The notes beneath the pieces were generated by a model. That model was not told the DNA's origin, did no database searches, and saw only the letters and a program-made list of their open reading frames with translations. From Candidatus Trichofilum aggregatum (GTDB lineage: Bacteria; Chloroflexota; Anaerolineae; Promineifilales; Promineifilaceae), in the NCBI GenBank assembly GCA_016716885.1, contig JADJUV010000069.1, positions 1-32,402 of the forward strand: DNA of 32,402 nucleotides. The letters run 5' to 3'. Each line of letters starts with the position of its first letter. Position 1 is the stretch's first letter. The position numbers and the translations under genes were made by a program. Below, piece by piece: positions 7,261-16,500 of this stretch.

Positions 7261-8114
7261 AAGTATTAGTAACCGGTGTTGGCGGCCCGGCGGGTCGCCA
7301 TGTGAGTCAATTATTGTGGCAAAGTGGTCATCAGGTGATTGGGGTGGATATGCGAGCTGTGACTGTGCCGGGATTGTGTGCTTTTTATGAGGCCCCGGCG
7401 GTGGGTGATCCGGAATACGTGGCCTGGTTGGCGGCTGTAGCACAGCACGCTGACCTGATTATCCCTACGGTGCAAGAGGAACTGCCCATTCTCGCTAGGG
7501 CGCAGAATAGATTACCGCGACCTGTTTTAATTGCTCCGGCCCTGGCGGTGGCGATTGCCCACGATAAATATGAGACGGCCCGCAGCCTCGCGGCCGCGCA
7601 CTTGCCCGTGCCTTGCTTCTCCCGCCCTAGCCAACTGACCACAGCATCGGTCGTAGAAACAGCCCTGGGCTGGCCCTGCTTGAGCAAACCACGTATGGGA
7701 CGCGGCGGGCGGGGCGTAACCATCTATGACACCCCAGCCGATTTTCCGGCCCTGAGCACGCTTGATGACCAATACATCGTACAGGAGTTTGTGCCCGGTA
7801 CAGAATATGCTGTCAATCTGTTTTTAGACGATAAGAGGGAAACCGTTATCGTTTTGGAAAAAACCGTTTTACGCGAAGGGCGTACCGGTAACGCCGAGCA
7901 GGTACGGCGCGTAGAAGTTCCTGATGTCGCCTGGACGGCGGTCGCGGCCGCACGCGCTTTGGGTCTGACCGGCCCGTTGGATATGGACATTCGCCGCCGG
8001 GCCAGTGGCGAGCCGGTGGTTTTGGAGATTAACGCCCGTTTTGGGGCCAATATCACCCACGCGCCGGAAGTGTTCGCGGCCGCGTTAGCTTCAAGGAACC
8101 CCGCCCCATGTTAA
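7257..8114 (+). CDS. ATP-grasp ligase
   Basis: A 285-residue ATP-grasp enzyme. An N-terminal Rossmann-like pre-ATP-grasp part (MKVLVTGVGGPAGRHVSQLL, 1-20, and VIGVDM) leads to the ATP-binding domain with the phosphate loop SKPRMGRGGRGVTIY (about 144-158), QEFVPGTEYAVNLFLD (hinge strand) and the metal-binding VVLEINARFGANITHAPE near the end (Glu and Asn of ExNAR). The architecture is like the carbamoyl-phosphate-synthase large-chain branch. Family members join a carboxylate, activated as acyl-phosphate, to an amine or other nucleophile; the substrate is unknown. It overlaps both neighbours. The C-terminus is short after the metal motif (relatives usually have 20-40 more residues). Confidence 0.85.
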   Translation: MKVLVTGVGGPAGRHVSQLLWQSGHQVIGVDMRAVTVPGLCAFYEAPAVGDPEYVAWLAAVAQHADLIIPTVQEELPILARAQNRLPRPVLIAPALAVAIAHDKYETARSLAAAHLPVPCFSRPSQLTTASVVETALGWPCLSKPRMGRGGRGVTIYDTPADFPALSTLDDQYIVQEFVPGTEYAVNLFLDDKRETVIVLEKTVLREGRTGNAEQVRRVEVPDVAWTAVAAARALGLTGPLDMDIRRRASGEPVVLEINARFGANITHAPEVFAAALASRNPAPC

Positions 8115-9340
8115 TGCTCATGGAAGCCATTTATCTGGTACTCAGCCTGTTGGTCTTGATCATGGGTGGGCACGTTCTACTCTTTTTCCCCCTATCCCTG
8201 TGGCACCAATTTCGCTACGGTCAGCGAAAAAAGCCCACGCAGAAACGGTGGGCCGTTTCCATTATCGTGCCCGCCTATAATGAGGGGGCCGTCATCGGGA
8301 ATTGTGTTCGCTCCATTCTGCGGTCAGACCACGACTACTACGAGTTAATTCTGGTCAACGATGGCTCTAGCGATGATACGCTGGCTCAGATGCAACAATT
8401 TGCCAGCCATCCCCGCGTCCACGTCATCAACAAAAACAATGGCGGCAAAGCCTCAGCTCTTAATCTGGGTATCCAGCGGGCACGCGGCGACATTCTCTTG
8501 TTTGTAGACGCCGACGGTGTATTTCGTCGCGACACCATCCGTCAGATGGTCAATAGCTTTGACAGCCCGGATGTGGGCGCCGTCTGTGGCACCGATTGCC
8601 CGGTGAATTTAGACCGTTTACAAACACGCCTGCTTGTCATGCAAACTCACGTCACCACCGGTCTGGTGCGTCGTGCCCTGGCCGCCATTAACTGCTTACC
8701 CATTGTCTCCGGCAACATCGGGGCCTTTCGGCGCGATGTGTTACAAAAAACCGGCTATTTCCGTCCTGGTTTCATCGGTGAAGACCTGGAGCTAACCTGG
8801 CGAGTCCATCGGGCCGGGTATCGCGTCGCCTTTCAGCCAAAGGCCATCGTCTATGCGGAATCCCCCTCAACCGTGACCGCCTTGTGGAAACAGCGGGTAC
8901 GTTGGGGGCGTGGTCTACTCCAAACAGCCATGTTACATCGCGACATGTTCTTTAACCCGCGTTATGGCCTTATGGCCCTGTATCTGCCGCTGAACATATT
9001 CAGCCTGGCCATCGTTCCTATCCTTCAGCTTTTACTCCTATTTTTGTTACTTCTGCTGGCACTGGCGGGGGCCAATCCCCTGACGGGTGGGTTTTTTAGT
9101 TTCTTCGGCTGGCTTGGTTTTGGCGCCACCAGTTTTGCGACGATCTTTGCTATCGCCCTGGACCGGGCCTGGTCCGATCTGAAATACCTCTATGTTCTGC
9201 CTTTGTGGATACCGTATGCCATTTTTCTCAACCTCGTCATGTTCTGGGCGTTTGTTTTGGAACTGCGCGGTGTTGAGGCCAAATGGAACAAACTTGATCG
9301 CACCGGCGTGATGAGCCGCCGGGACACAGCCCTCTCATGA
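8108..9340 (+). CDS. Family 2 glycosyltransferase, PgaC/IcaA-like processive synthase
   Basis: A 410-residue processive beta-glycosyltransferase. An N-terminal helix (6-30) is followed by the GT-A domain with SIIVPAYNEG (51-60), NDGSSDD (84-90), VDADG (133-137, metal-binding), GEDLELTWR (224-232, catalytic base) and QRVRWGRG (262-269, the QxxRW polymer-holding motif). Three C-terminal hydrophobic segments complete the channel. This motif set is that of poly-beta-1,6-GlcNAc synthases and hyaluronan/cellulose synthase relatives; PgaC/IcaA is the closest pattern I recognise. The gene overlaps the one before by 7 bp and the next by 4 bp (ATGA). No PgaD/IcaD partner is seen, though the three helices of the PIG-L protein could play a similar part (speculative). 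Confidence 0.9.
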   Translation: MLMLMEAIYLVLSLLVLIMGGHVLLFFPLSLWHQFRYGQRKKPTQKRWAVSIIVPAYNEGAVIGNCVRSILRSDHDYYELILVNDGSSDDTLAQMQQFASHPRVHVINKNNGGKASALNLGIQRARGDILLFVDADGVFRRDTIRQMVNSFDSPDVGAVCGTDCPVNLDRLQTRLLVMQTHVTTGLVRRALAAINCLPIVSGNIGAFRRDVLQKTGYFRPGFIGEDLELTWRVHRAGYRVAFQPKAIVYAESPSTVTALWKQRVRWGRGLLQTAMLHRDMFFNPRYGLMALYLPLNIFSLAIVPILQLLLLFLLLLLALAGANPLTGGFFSFFGWLGFGATSFATIFAIALDRAWSDLKYLYVLPLWIPYAIFLNLVMFWAFVLELRGVEAKWNKLDRTGVMSRRDTALS

Positions 9341-10599
9341 ATTCACACCATTTACCAACTAGCCGTTCTGTCCTCGGTGGCTTCATCCTCTTAATCGTGA
9401 TGGTCGTGGGCCTGGTTGCAGGCTGTAGAACTACACCACCAACCAAACCCGCGGCCGCGACAACCCCAACAGCCCTTCCCTTCAATGATTCGGTCAATCC
9501 CCCCACCGAAACGAGTCCGACCCCCACGTCCGTCCGCGCTAGCAGCGTCGAAGACGAGGGGGTCAATCATCCCCCTGAAACGGCGCACGTGATCCCTACC
9601 ACTACCCCCACACCCATCCGCGCCATTGGTATCAGTTACGAAGATGTTTCTGCCAGCCGCTCCGAATTGCCCGATCTGCAAAATTATGCGGCGATGGCCG
9701 ATGTCAACATGGTTGGTCTAAACGCGGGTCGGCCTGATTGGGTTTACTTCCGCTGGGAGGCACGGCCAGAATATTGGTCGAGTGCGGTTCGGGACACGGG
9801 GATTGATTTCCTGGCTGAAGATAGCATCCAATTTGCCGACCACCACATTAACGCCATGGTGGATATTTATGCCCCAAATTACCTTGAGGCACACCCGGAC
9901 GCGGCCGCGATCAGTTATTGGGGTGAACCCAGCCCTCTCCTGGTCAGCACGGCCGCGCTCACAGCCGGCCCCTTTCATGATCTCGTGTTAGAGATGATCG
10001 CTACCATTGCCGCCAATTATGCGGTTGACTCCATTTCCATCACCGAACTTTCCTACCGCCTCTACGGTTATGGGCCAGATGACCTGGCTTTGTACCAGGC
10101 TCACACTGGCCGAGAAGATTGGCCGAGGGATCGGGATGGGGTCATTCTGTTTGAACATCCTTCGATTGGTAGATGGCGTTCGGCGGCGGTGGCGGGATTC
10201 CTGGCCGATGCGGCCGCGGTAGCCCAGGCGCATGGTAAGGAACTGTTCTTTGATGTGGCTGTGAGTTGGGGTGATTTAGCCAATGAAGGACGAGAATACG
10301 GCCATGATTACGCCAAAATATTGCGGGCCGTAGACCGGATTATCGTCTGGGCCTACACCGACCTGGCTGGTTACCCTCCTGATTATGCCGCCGAGATCGC
10401 CGATTATCTGGCCGAACATTACCACCCTGATCAAATCATTCTCTCCGTCGGGCTTTGGGGACCGAATGGAGCCGTGATGGAACCGGAGACGTTGGCATTG
10501 GCTGTTTCTATGATCCAGGCCACCGACATCGCCCATGTCTGGATAACCCCCACATCCCTGATGACCGATGACCACTGGCAGAAGATCAGCACCCGTTAA
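9337..10599 (+). CDS. Lipoprotein with PgaB-like glycoside-hydrolase-type TIM barrel
   Basis: A 420-residue exported lipoprotein. The signal peptide ends in a lipobox LVAGC with Cys30. A Thr/Pro-rich spacer (31-90) leads to a ~320-residue domain beginning GISYEDVSASRSELPDL. Visible barrel strands include INAMVDIYAPNYLEAHPD, DSISITELSYRLYGYGPDDL, KELFFDVAVSWGDL, 'RIIVWAYTDLAGYPPDYAAE' and IILSVGLWGP, a pattern like GHL/DUF4015-type barrels and the C-terminal hydrolase domain of PgaB. The acidic Glu in ITELSY and Asp in DVAVSW are catalytic candidates. PgaB of Gram-negatives also has an N-terminal CE4 deacetylase; here there is none, and the PIG-L protein could take that step. Last gene of the operon. 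Assignment to PgaB is inference from weak pattern plus context. Confidence 0.72.
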   Translation: MNSHHLPTSRSVLGGFILLIVMVVGLVAGCRTTPPTKPAAATTPTALPFNDSVNPPTETSPTPTSVRASSVEDEGVNHPPETAHVIPTTTPTPIRAIGISYEDVSASRSELPDLQNYAAMADVNMVGLNAGRPDWVYFRWEARPEYWSSAVRDTGIDFLAEDSIQFADHHINAMVDIYAPNYLEAHPDAAAISYWGEPSPLLVSTAALTAGPFHDLVLEMIATIAANYAVDSISITELSYRLYGYGPDDLALYQAHTGREDWPRDRDGVILFEHPSIGRWRSAAVAGFLADAAAVAQAHGKELFFDVAVSWGDLANEGREYGHDYAKILRAVDRIIVWAYTDLAGYPPDYAAEIADYLAEHYHPDQIILSVGLWGPNGAVMEPETLALAVSMIQATDIAHVWITPTSLMTDDHWQKISTR

Positions 10600-10673
10600 A
10601 CGTCTGTCATGAAACCCCACAATCGTGCCTCATTGCCAACGTTTGACCATACACTGCCTTTAGAGAGGGAACA

Positions 10674-11075
10674 ATGCCATCACTTAGCTTCACAGAATCG
10701 CTACAGGATTGTTCAATGAGCCAAAAGCTAAAAGTTCTTTTGGTCGCCGAACATTCCCTTTTGAGCGACGGCCTGGAAAAATTGCTGGTTGACGAAAACC
10801 ATTTGGATCTGGAGCGCGCCACGCTATCAGAATACCCAAACCTGTTAAAACAAATTTATCGGCATGACCCGGTCGTGATCATCGTGGAAAAAGAGACGTT
10901 TGACGGGAAACTGGTTGAGCTGGTGTACTTATTAACTGAGTACACCCATCTGCAAATCATCATGTTTTCATCAGAGAGCAATGAACAACAAATATACGCC
11001 AGTTATCAAGCCCATATAACCACTGTCAGTGATCTATTGGCCACTATTTATCCGGTTCATCTCGTACCAGAATGA
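10674..11075 (+). CDS. Degenerate receiver-domain protein (pseudo-REC) 1
   Basis: A stand-alone 133-residue protein with receiver-like fold pattern: KVLLVAEHSLLSDGLEKLL (20-38), then PVVIIVEKE (66-74) and LQIIMFSSESNEQQIYASY. Aligned to NarL-type receivers (VLLVDDHPL..., PDVVLLDLRMP), the acidic pocket Asp-Asp is Ala25-Glu26 and the phospho-acceptor Asp is Glu72, so classical phosphorylation looks impossible and the state may be permanently mimicked. There is no DNA-binding domain. A paralogue with the same changes is encoded at 28428-28808. A GAGAGGG ribosome-binding site precedes the ATG. Convergent with the protease gene; about 75 bp after the polysaccharide operon, so read-through is possible. 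Confidence 0.6.
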   Translation: MPSLSFTESLQDCSMSQKLKVLLVAEHSLLSDGLEKLLVDENHLDLERATLSEYPNLLKQIYRHDPVVIIVEKETFDGKLVELVYLLTEYTHLQIIMFSSESNEQQIYASYQAHITTVSDLLATIYPVHLVPE

Positions 11076-11113
11076 TGCGATTGGTACACAACGGCGTTTA
11101 TGGCCATTCTCTG

Positions 11114-13276
11114 TCATGTTATAAAGGGCAAGAAAATGCGGTAACCCGGTACAGGCGTAGCTGATGGTGTAGGTGTTGGGGTACGACTGGGTGTTGGCGT
11201 TGGCGTTTTTGTAGGTGTGGCCGTGGCTATGGGAGTTGCCGTGGCCGTTGGTGTCCGGCTTGGTGTCGGTGTTGTCGTCGCTGTCAAAGTTGGCGTGCGG
11301 CTTGGTGTAGGCGTTGCTGTTTTTGTAGGTGTGGCCGTTGGTGTAGCTGTAAGGGTTGGGGTACGGCTGGGAGTCGGGGTTGATGTTCCGGTTGGTGTTG
11401 GGCTGGATGTTGGTGATGGTGTTACTGTCGCCGAGGCAGTGGCCGTAGGTGTTCGGCTAGGCGTCGCGGAAGGCGTTGACGTTGGGGTATGGGTAGCCTG
11501 AGATGTTGACGTTGTCGTCATGGTCGGTGTGCGGCTGGGTGTTGGCGTGGCCGTTCCGGTAGATGTTGGACTCGACGTTGGCGATGATGTGACGGTGGCC
11601 GTCGCCGTTGGCATGGGGGTGAGTGTGGCCGTCATGGTTGGGGTGCGAGTGGGTGTTGGCGTTGATGTCGCTGTAGTGGTTGGCGTTGGGCTAGGTGTGG
11701 CTGTAACCGTAGCCGTTGCTGATGCGATTGCCGTCGCGGTATGAGTGGGTAGCGGGGTCGGCGTACTGGTAGCTGTGGCTGTAGGCGTACTGGTAGCCGT
11801 CGCTGTGCTGGTAGGTGAGGGTGTTCTGGTTGGGGTGGCGCTGGCAGTCGCCGTTGCCGTACTGGTAGGTGTAGGGGTGTGGCTGGGCGTGGTGGTAGAT
11901 GTAGGCGTGGGTGTTGGGGTTGCCGAAGGAGTACGGGTTGGTGTAGAGGTTGCTGTTGCTGTGTTAGTCGGTGTAGGGGTCAATGTGGGCGTGCTGGTAG
12001 GGGTTGAGGTTGGGGTAGCCGTAGCGGTTGGCGTGTTCGTCGGGGTGGGTGTTGGCGTGGGGAGAAGGGCCAGAGCCGCGGCCGCGTTCACAATCCCACT
12101 GCCACAAATAGCCGTATGACAACTACTCCCCCCCGGAAAAGGCAGGGCCGTGTCCTGGAGAATCTGCAAACTTTGCGTCAGGTTCAAGGTTGAGCTAATC
12201 GAAACCATGAGGGACAAAACCCCAGATACATGGGGCGCGGCCATGCTTGTACCCTGGTAATAGCCATAGGTTCCAGCCACCGGAACCGTCAAACCAGTGT
12301 TGAGGGTAGACAACACCCCATCTGTCATGATGGGGACATTTTCTCCGCCGGGAGCACTGATTTCCACCGTCGTGCCATAGTTGCTGTACAACGCTTTATG
12401 CCCCCCCCGGTCGGTGGCCGCTACGGTGATGACCCCAGTGCAGTTGGCTGGTTGGTAGCTGTTTGTGTTGAGATTGAAACTATTGTTGCCCGCGGCCGCG
12501 ACAATAATCCCCCCCACGTTATTCACCGCGTTAATCGCATTCTGGTAGGTCGTACTGCACACGCCCGGCCCGCCCAGGCTCAAATTCAACACCTTCGCCG
12601 GGTAGGGATTGGCTGGGACACCGGTAACTGTTAGTCCAGCTGCCCAGCGTATTCCTTCGGCAATATCGGAGATAAAACCGCCGCACTTCCCGGTCACACG
12701 CACCGGCACGAGGGGCGACATCCAGTTGACCCCTGCCACACCCACACCATTGTTACCGGATGCCCCAATCGTTCCCGCCACATGTGTGCCGTGCCAGCTA
12801 CTATTTCTGGGTGGCGAGCCGGGGTAACATTCCCCACTCACCGTCCAATCCCCCGGATCATGGGGATCACCATCCCGCCCATCACCATCATTAGCCATCG
12901 CCACATTGGTGATGAAGTCATACCCCCCCAGCCATCGCCCATCCAGATCGGGGTGATCCGTGATGCCCGAATCAATAACCGCAATCCGCACCCCACCGGA
13001 GCCGGTGGTGATGTCCCAGGCAGGGGGCAGGTTGATGCCGTAGGTTTCAAAGTAATGCCATTGGTTGGTGTACTGCGGATCATTGGGCGTCAGGGCCGGG
13101 AACATGCGGCGGTCGGGTTCGGCGTAGGCCACATCGGGCAGGCGGGCCAACTCCTGGCTGATGGTTTCCACTTGCGCTACCGGCAAGGGGGTTGGCAGTT
13201 GCAGAACGTGGGCATCCCCGGACATGGGGCGAAGGTAGGTGAGGGGGATGACAGCGGCCGCGCTCAACGCCGCCAT
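11114..13276 (-). CDS. Subtilisin-family (S8) secreted protease, catalytic part and Thr/Pro tail
   Basis: A secreted serine protease, 720 residues in this frame. It starts within an inhibitor-I9-like propeptide, followed by the S8 domain with catalytic Asp102 (AVIDSGITDHPD), His162 (HGTHVAGTIG), oxyanion Asn264 (AAAGNN) and Ser344 (GTSMAAPHVSG). From about residue 406 a ~300-residue tail is almost entirely Thr, Pro, Ala and Ser, with SRTPT recurring about nine times, and the protein ends in GYRIFLPFIT. I know this T/P tail plus YLPLI/FLPFI ending from many secreted Chloroflexota proteins; it may be a surface-retention signal. The true N-terminus, with signal peptide, is in another frame at 13264-13500 (one-base break near 13305). 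Confidence 0.93.
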   Translation of the reverse strand: MAALSAAAVIPLTYLRPMSGDAHVLQLPTPLPVAQVETISQELARLPDVAYAEPDRRMFPALTPNDPQYTNQWHYFETYGINLPPAWDITTGSGGVRIAVIDSGITDHPDLDGRWLGGYDFITNVAMANDGDGRDGDPHDPGDWTVSGECYPGSPPRNSSWHGTHVAGTIGASGNNGVGVAGVNWMSPLVPVRVTGKCGGFISDIAEGIRWAAGLTVTGVPANPYPAKVLNLSLGGPGVCSTTYQNAINAVNNVGGIIVAAAGNNSFNLNTNSYQPANCTGVITVAATDRGGHKALYSNYGTTVEISAPGGENVPIMTDGVLSTLNTGLTVPVAGTYGYYQGTSMAAPHVSGVLSLMVSISSTLNLTQSLQILQDTALPFPGGSSCHTAICGSGIVNAAAALALLPTPTPTPTNTPTATATPTSTPTSTPTLTPTPTNTATATSTPTRTPSATPTPTPTSTTTPSHTPTPTSTATATASATPTRTPSPTSTATATSTPTATATSTPTPLPTHTATAIASATATVTATPSPTPTTTATSTPTPTRTPTMTATLTPMPTATATVTSSPTSSPTSTGTATPTPSRTPTMTTTSTSQATHTPTSTPSATPSRTPTATASATVTPSPTSSPTPTGTSTPTPSRTPTLTATPTATPTKTATPTPSRTPTLTATTTPTPSRTPTATATPIATATPTKTPTPTPSRTPTPTPSATPVPGYRIFLPFIT
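11150..12060 (-). repeat. Minisatellite coding the protease Thr/Pro tail
   Basis: About 900 bp of degenerate hexamer-like repeats (ACNCCN on the minus strand). The plus strand is G/T-rich and looks like long open frames rich in Val-Gly, which are shadows. A larger unit around SPTSSPT-TGTxTPTPSRTPT recurs at least twice. Confidence 0.75.
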
Positions 13277-13500
13277 TCTCTCCCCATCCGCCGCCTTCCC
13301 CCGCTCAAATCCGCCTCAGCCCGGTACTGCACGATGATCTGATCGGTAGGGACCTCGCCCCATTCATCCTGAAAGGCCGGTTGGATCATTGTTGTGTAAA
13401 CCGGCTCCGCCCCCATCGGCTGTGCCCCCAGGCTGACCAGCAGAACAAGCAACAAAAGGACAAGAATGGCAATCCCCGGCCCATGAATCTTCACTGGCAA
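13264..13500 (-). pseudogene. Protease N-terminus: signal peptide and start of propeptide
   Basis: This frame encodes MPVKIHGPGIAILVLLLLVL plus VSLGAQPMGA, a clear signal peptide, and then VPTDQIIVQYRAEAD, the typical first strand of an S8 propeptide ('IIVKYKPxAD'). The frame ends in GRRRMGREWRR, but shifting by one base gives FERGKAADGERMAALSAAA, which runs into the protease frame. The break lies in a GCGGGGGAAGG stretch near 13300-13310 of the minus strand. It is therefore the first 65 or so residues of the protease, not a separate gene. Confidence 0.85.
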
Positions 13501-13521
13501 GCTCCTGTATGAAAAGGTGCA

Positions 13522-13584
13522 GAGTGGCAGAGTGGCAAGTTACCTGCCACTCTGCCACTCGAAACTCGAAACTAAAAACTCGAA
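13522..13584. repeat. Perfect 16-bp inverted repeat plus ACTCGAA tandem repeats
   Basis: GAGTGGCAGAGTGGCA (13522-13537) and its exact reverse complement (13545-13560) enclose a 7-nt loop. Four 7-bp units follow at 13557-13584: ACTCGAA, ACTCGAA, ACTAAAA, ACTCGAA. On the minus strand these supply the last codons (SSF) and the TAG stop of the giant gene. The hairpin then lies just downstream of that stop and before the protease gene. It has no T-run, so it is a dispersed repeat or weak terminator. Confidence 0.75.
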
Positions 13585-16500
13585 ACGAACCGCATCACCG
13601 TAGGCCGCAGGGCAAACATCGCCAGGGAATAGAGATAACCGCCTATGCCATTCCCGTCAGGGGTGTGGTTTACCATCGGGCTGGATGGGGCCGCCGAGGC
13701 ACTCGAAGCGGGAACCAGCGTGATGACCAACACCGGTATATTGTTCCCCTTTTCTCTGGCGTGGAACTGCTGTTCCGCGCCACTGCCCGTTTCGCTGGCA
13801 TCCCGGATGAGGAAGCCGTTATTGACACCCGTGTCTAACATCGTTTGCACCATGGTCGCCACATCCCACTGCCGCCAGCCACTGCCGGAACTGGTGGTCG
13901 CGGCCGCGCCGGTTGTAGCCGGTTGGTTGTTCCAGGTCACACCCGTCTCCGTCCAACTACCATTCAGGCGGAAAACCTGTAGCGTGCGGCCATTCTTCCA
14001 CGATGCCGCATACAGCCGGAGCGTGGCCGACTCAATCACACACCCTGCCGGGATGTTCGTCGGCAAAGCAAACCGCACCATGCCGCGCATACTGCTATTC
14101 GAGTTTTTACCCTGCACTTTGAGGATGGAGTCCCGTCCGTTGTTATTGGAGGTGCTACCTCGATCAACCCAGGCATCGGCTACCGCTGAGACCGTAATCT
14201 GTGGCCCACAATCCGGCGGTGGTGAGACTGTCCAGCTATAGGTGGCCGGGGTCGTGTCTAGATTACCGGCCGGGTCCGTTGCCCGCACCGCAAACGTATG
14301 CGAACCCGCATTCAATCCCGTGTATGTCCGGGGTGAGGCACAGGCTGTGAAGGCCCCGCCGTCCAACGCACATTCAAAGGTTGAGCCAGACTCATTAGCA
14401 GTGAAGGTGAAGACGGCACTGGTGTCCGGGGTGGTAGCAATTGGCCCAGACCCTATCATGGTCTGGGGTGGGGTGGTGTCTGGCGGCGGCAGTACCGTCC
14501 AGGTGTAGCTGGCGGGCACGGGATCAACGTTACCCGCCTGATCCGTGGCCCGCACGGTAACGGTATGTTCACCCACACTCAAGCCATTGACCGTTGCCGG
14601 GGTGGTACAAGCTGTAAAGGCAACCCCATCCAGGGCACACTCAAAGGTCACACCAGGTTCATCCGCCGCGAAGGTGAAGGTGGCGCTGGTGTCAGACGTG
14701 CTGGCTGGCGGCCCGGAGTTAATGGTTGTGTGCGGTGGGGTGGTATCCGGTGGTTCATTGATCACCCAGTTGTAGCTGGCGGGGGTGGGATCCACATTAC
14801 CGGCTGTATCAATCGCTTGCACGGCAAAGGTGTGTGACCCCACCGCCAAGCCGCTGTAACTGATAGGTGAATCACAGGTTGTGAGCGGTACGCCGTTGAG
14901 CGAGCAGGCAAAGGTAGCCGCCTCGTTAGCGGAGAAGGTGAACCCAGCGGTTGTCTCGCTGGTGGCGGCTTCCGGCCCGGCGTTGATCATCGTTTCCGGT
15001 GGCGTGGTGTCGGCGGGCGGTGGTTCTTCGACTGTCCAGCTAAAGCTGGCGGGTGTCGCGTCTACGTTGCCCGCCAGGTCAATGGCGCGCACCTCGAAGG
15101 TGTGTGCCCCCTGGCTCAGATTGGTGTAGCTGGCTGGTGAGACACAGGCCACAAAAGACGCACTATCCAAAGCACATGCAAAGGTGGTATCTGGCTCATT
15201 GGCCGAGAAGGTGAATTGTGCCGATGTGTCCAGGGTGGTTGCATCCGGCCCGGAGTTGATGGTCGTTTCCGGCGGCGTGGTGTCCGGCGGAGCCTGGATC
15301 ACCCAGGTGTAGCTCGGTGGTGTGAGTTCACTGTGGCCGTCCGGATCAGTCGCCTGCACCGTGAAGACGTGTGTACCCAGGCTCAAACTCGTGGTCGTTA
15401 TCGGTGAGGTACAGGCCGTAAACCCGGCCCCATCCAGATCACAGGCGAAGGTTGAACCAGGCGTGTCAGCGCTGAAGGTGAAGGTGGCCCCTGTTTCGAT
15501 GGTGGTCGCCTCTGGCCCGCTTCCAATCGTCGTTTCTGGCGGCGACTGGATCGTCCAGGTGGTGCTGGCGGGGGTGGGGTCGGTGTTCGCGGCCGCGTCC
15601 GTGGCCCGTACTGTGAAGATATGTGTACCCAGGGCCAGCCCGGTATATTCACGCGGCGGCGCACAAGCCGTAAACGCGGCTCCATCCAGCGAACATTCAA
15701 AGGTAGAGCCGGGTTCATCCGCCGAGAAGAGGAAGACGGCACTGCTGTTGATGGTTGAGACGGCTGGCCCACCTTCGATGTTCGTTTGGGGCGAGGTGGT
15801 GTCTGGTGTCGGCTCCACCGTCCAGGCATAAGTCGCCGGAGTCGGGTCCACCAGGCCAGACAGGTCAACGGCCCGCACCGCAAACGTCTGATTGCCAACC
15901 GCCAGACCTGTGAGTTCGGCTGGGGAGTCACATTCGCCGAATGCGGCTCCGTTGAGCGAACATTCAAAGCCGATGGTTGGCTCATTGGCCGCGAAGGTGA
16001 AGGTCGCCCCGGTGTCCATCGTGGTGATGGCTGGCCCGCTGTTAATCGCTGTTTGCGGGGGGATGATGTCCTGACCATTGTTGCCACCCGCCACGTAGGT
16101 GATGATCAACACGGGCACGTTTTCGTTCTTCTCTTTGGCGTGGAACTGTTGTTCAAAGCCGTTGCCGCCTTCGCTGGCATCGCGGATGAGGAAACCGTAG
16201 TTGAGACCGGTTTCCACCATCGTTGTGACCTGGGCGGCCACATCCCACTCACGCCAACCTTGACCGGAACTGGTCGTCGCGGCCGCGCCCGTTGTACCGG
16301 GTTGGTTACTCCAGGTGACCCCATTTTCTGTCCACGGGCCGGTGAGCCGTAACGCTTGCAAAGTGCGGCCATTGGTGGCCGATGGCGCAAACATACGCAG
16401 GGTCGCTGTCTGAATCTGGCAACCAGGGGGCAGGCTGGTGGGCAGGTTAAAGCGCACCAACACCCGATTGTTATCGGTGGGGCTTTTGGCCTGCACTTTG

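Noticed and set aside
11217..12119. Long plus-strand open frames rich in Val-Gly (VGVGVAVGV...) opposite the protease tail
   Set aside because: They are the antisense reading of the ACN-CCN repeats; there is no ribosome-binding site and no family resemblance, while the minus strand has a clear protease.
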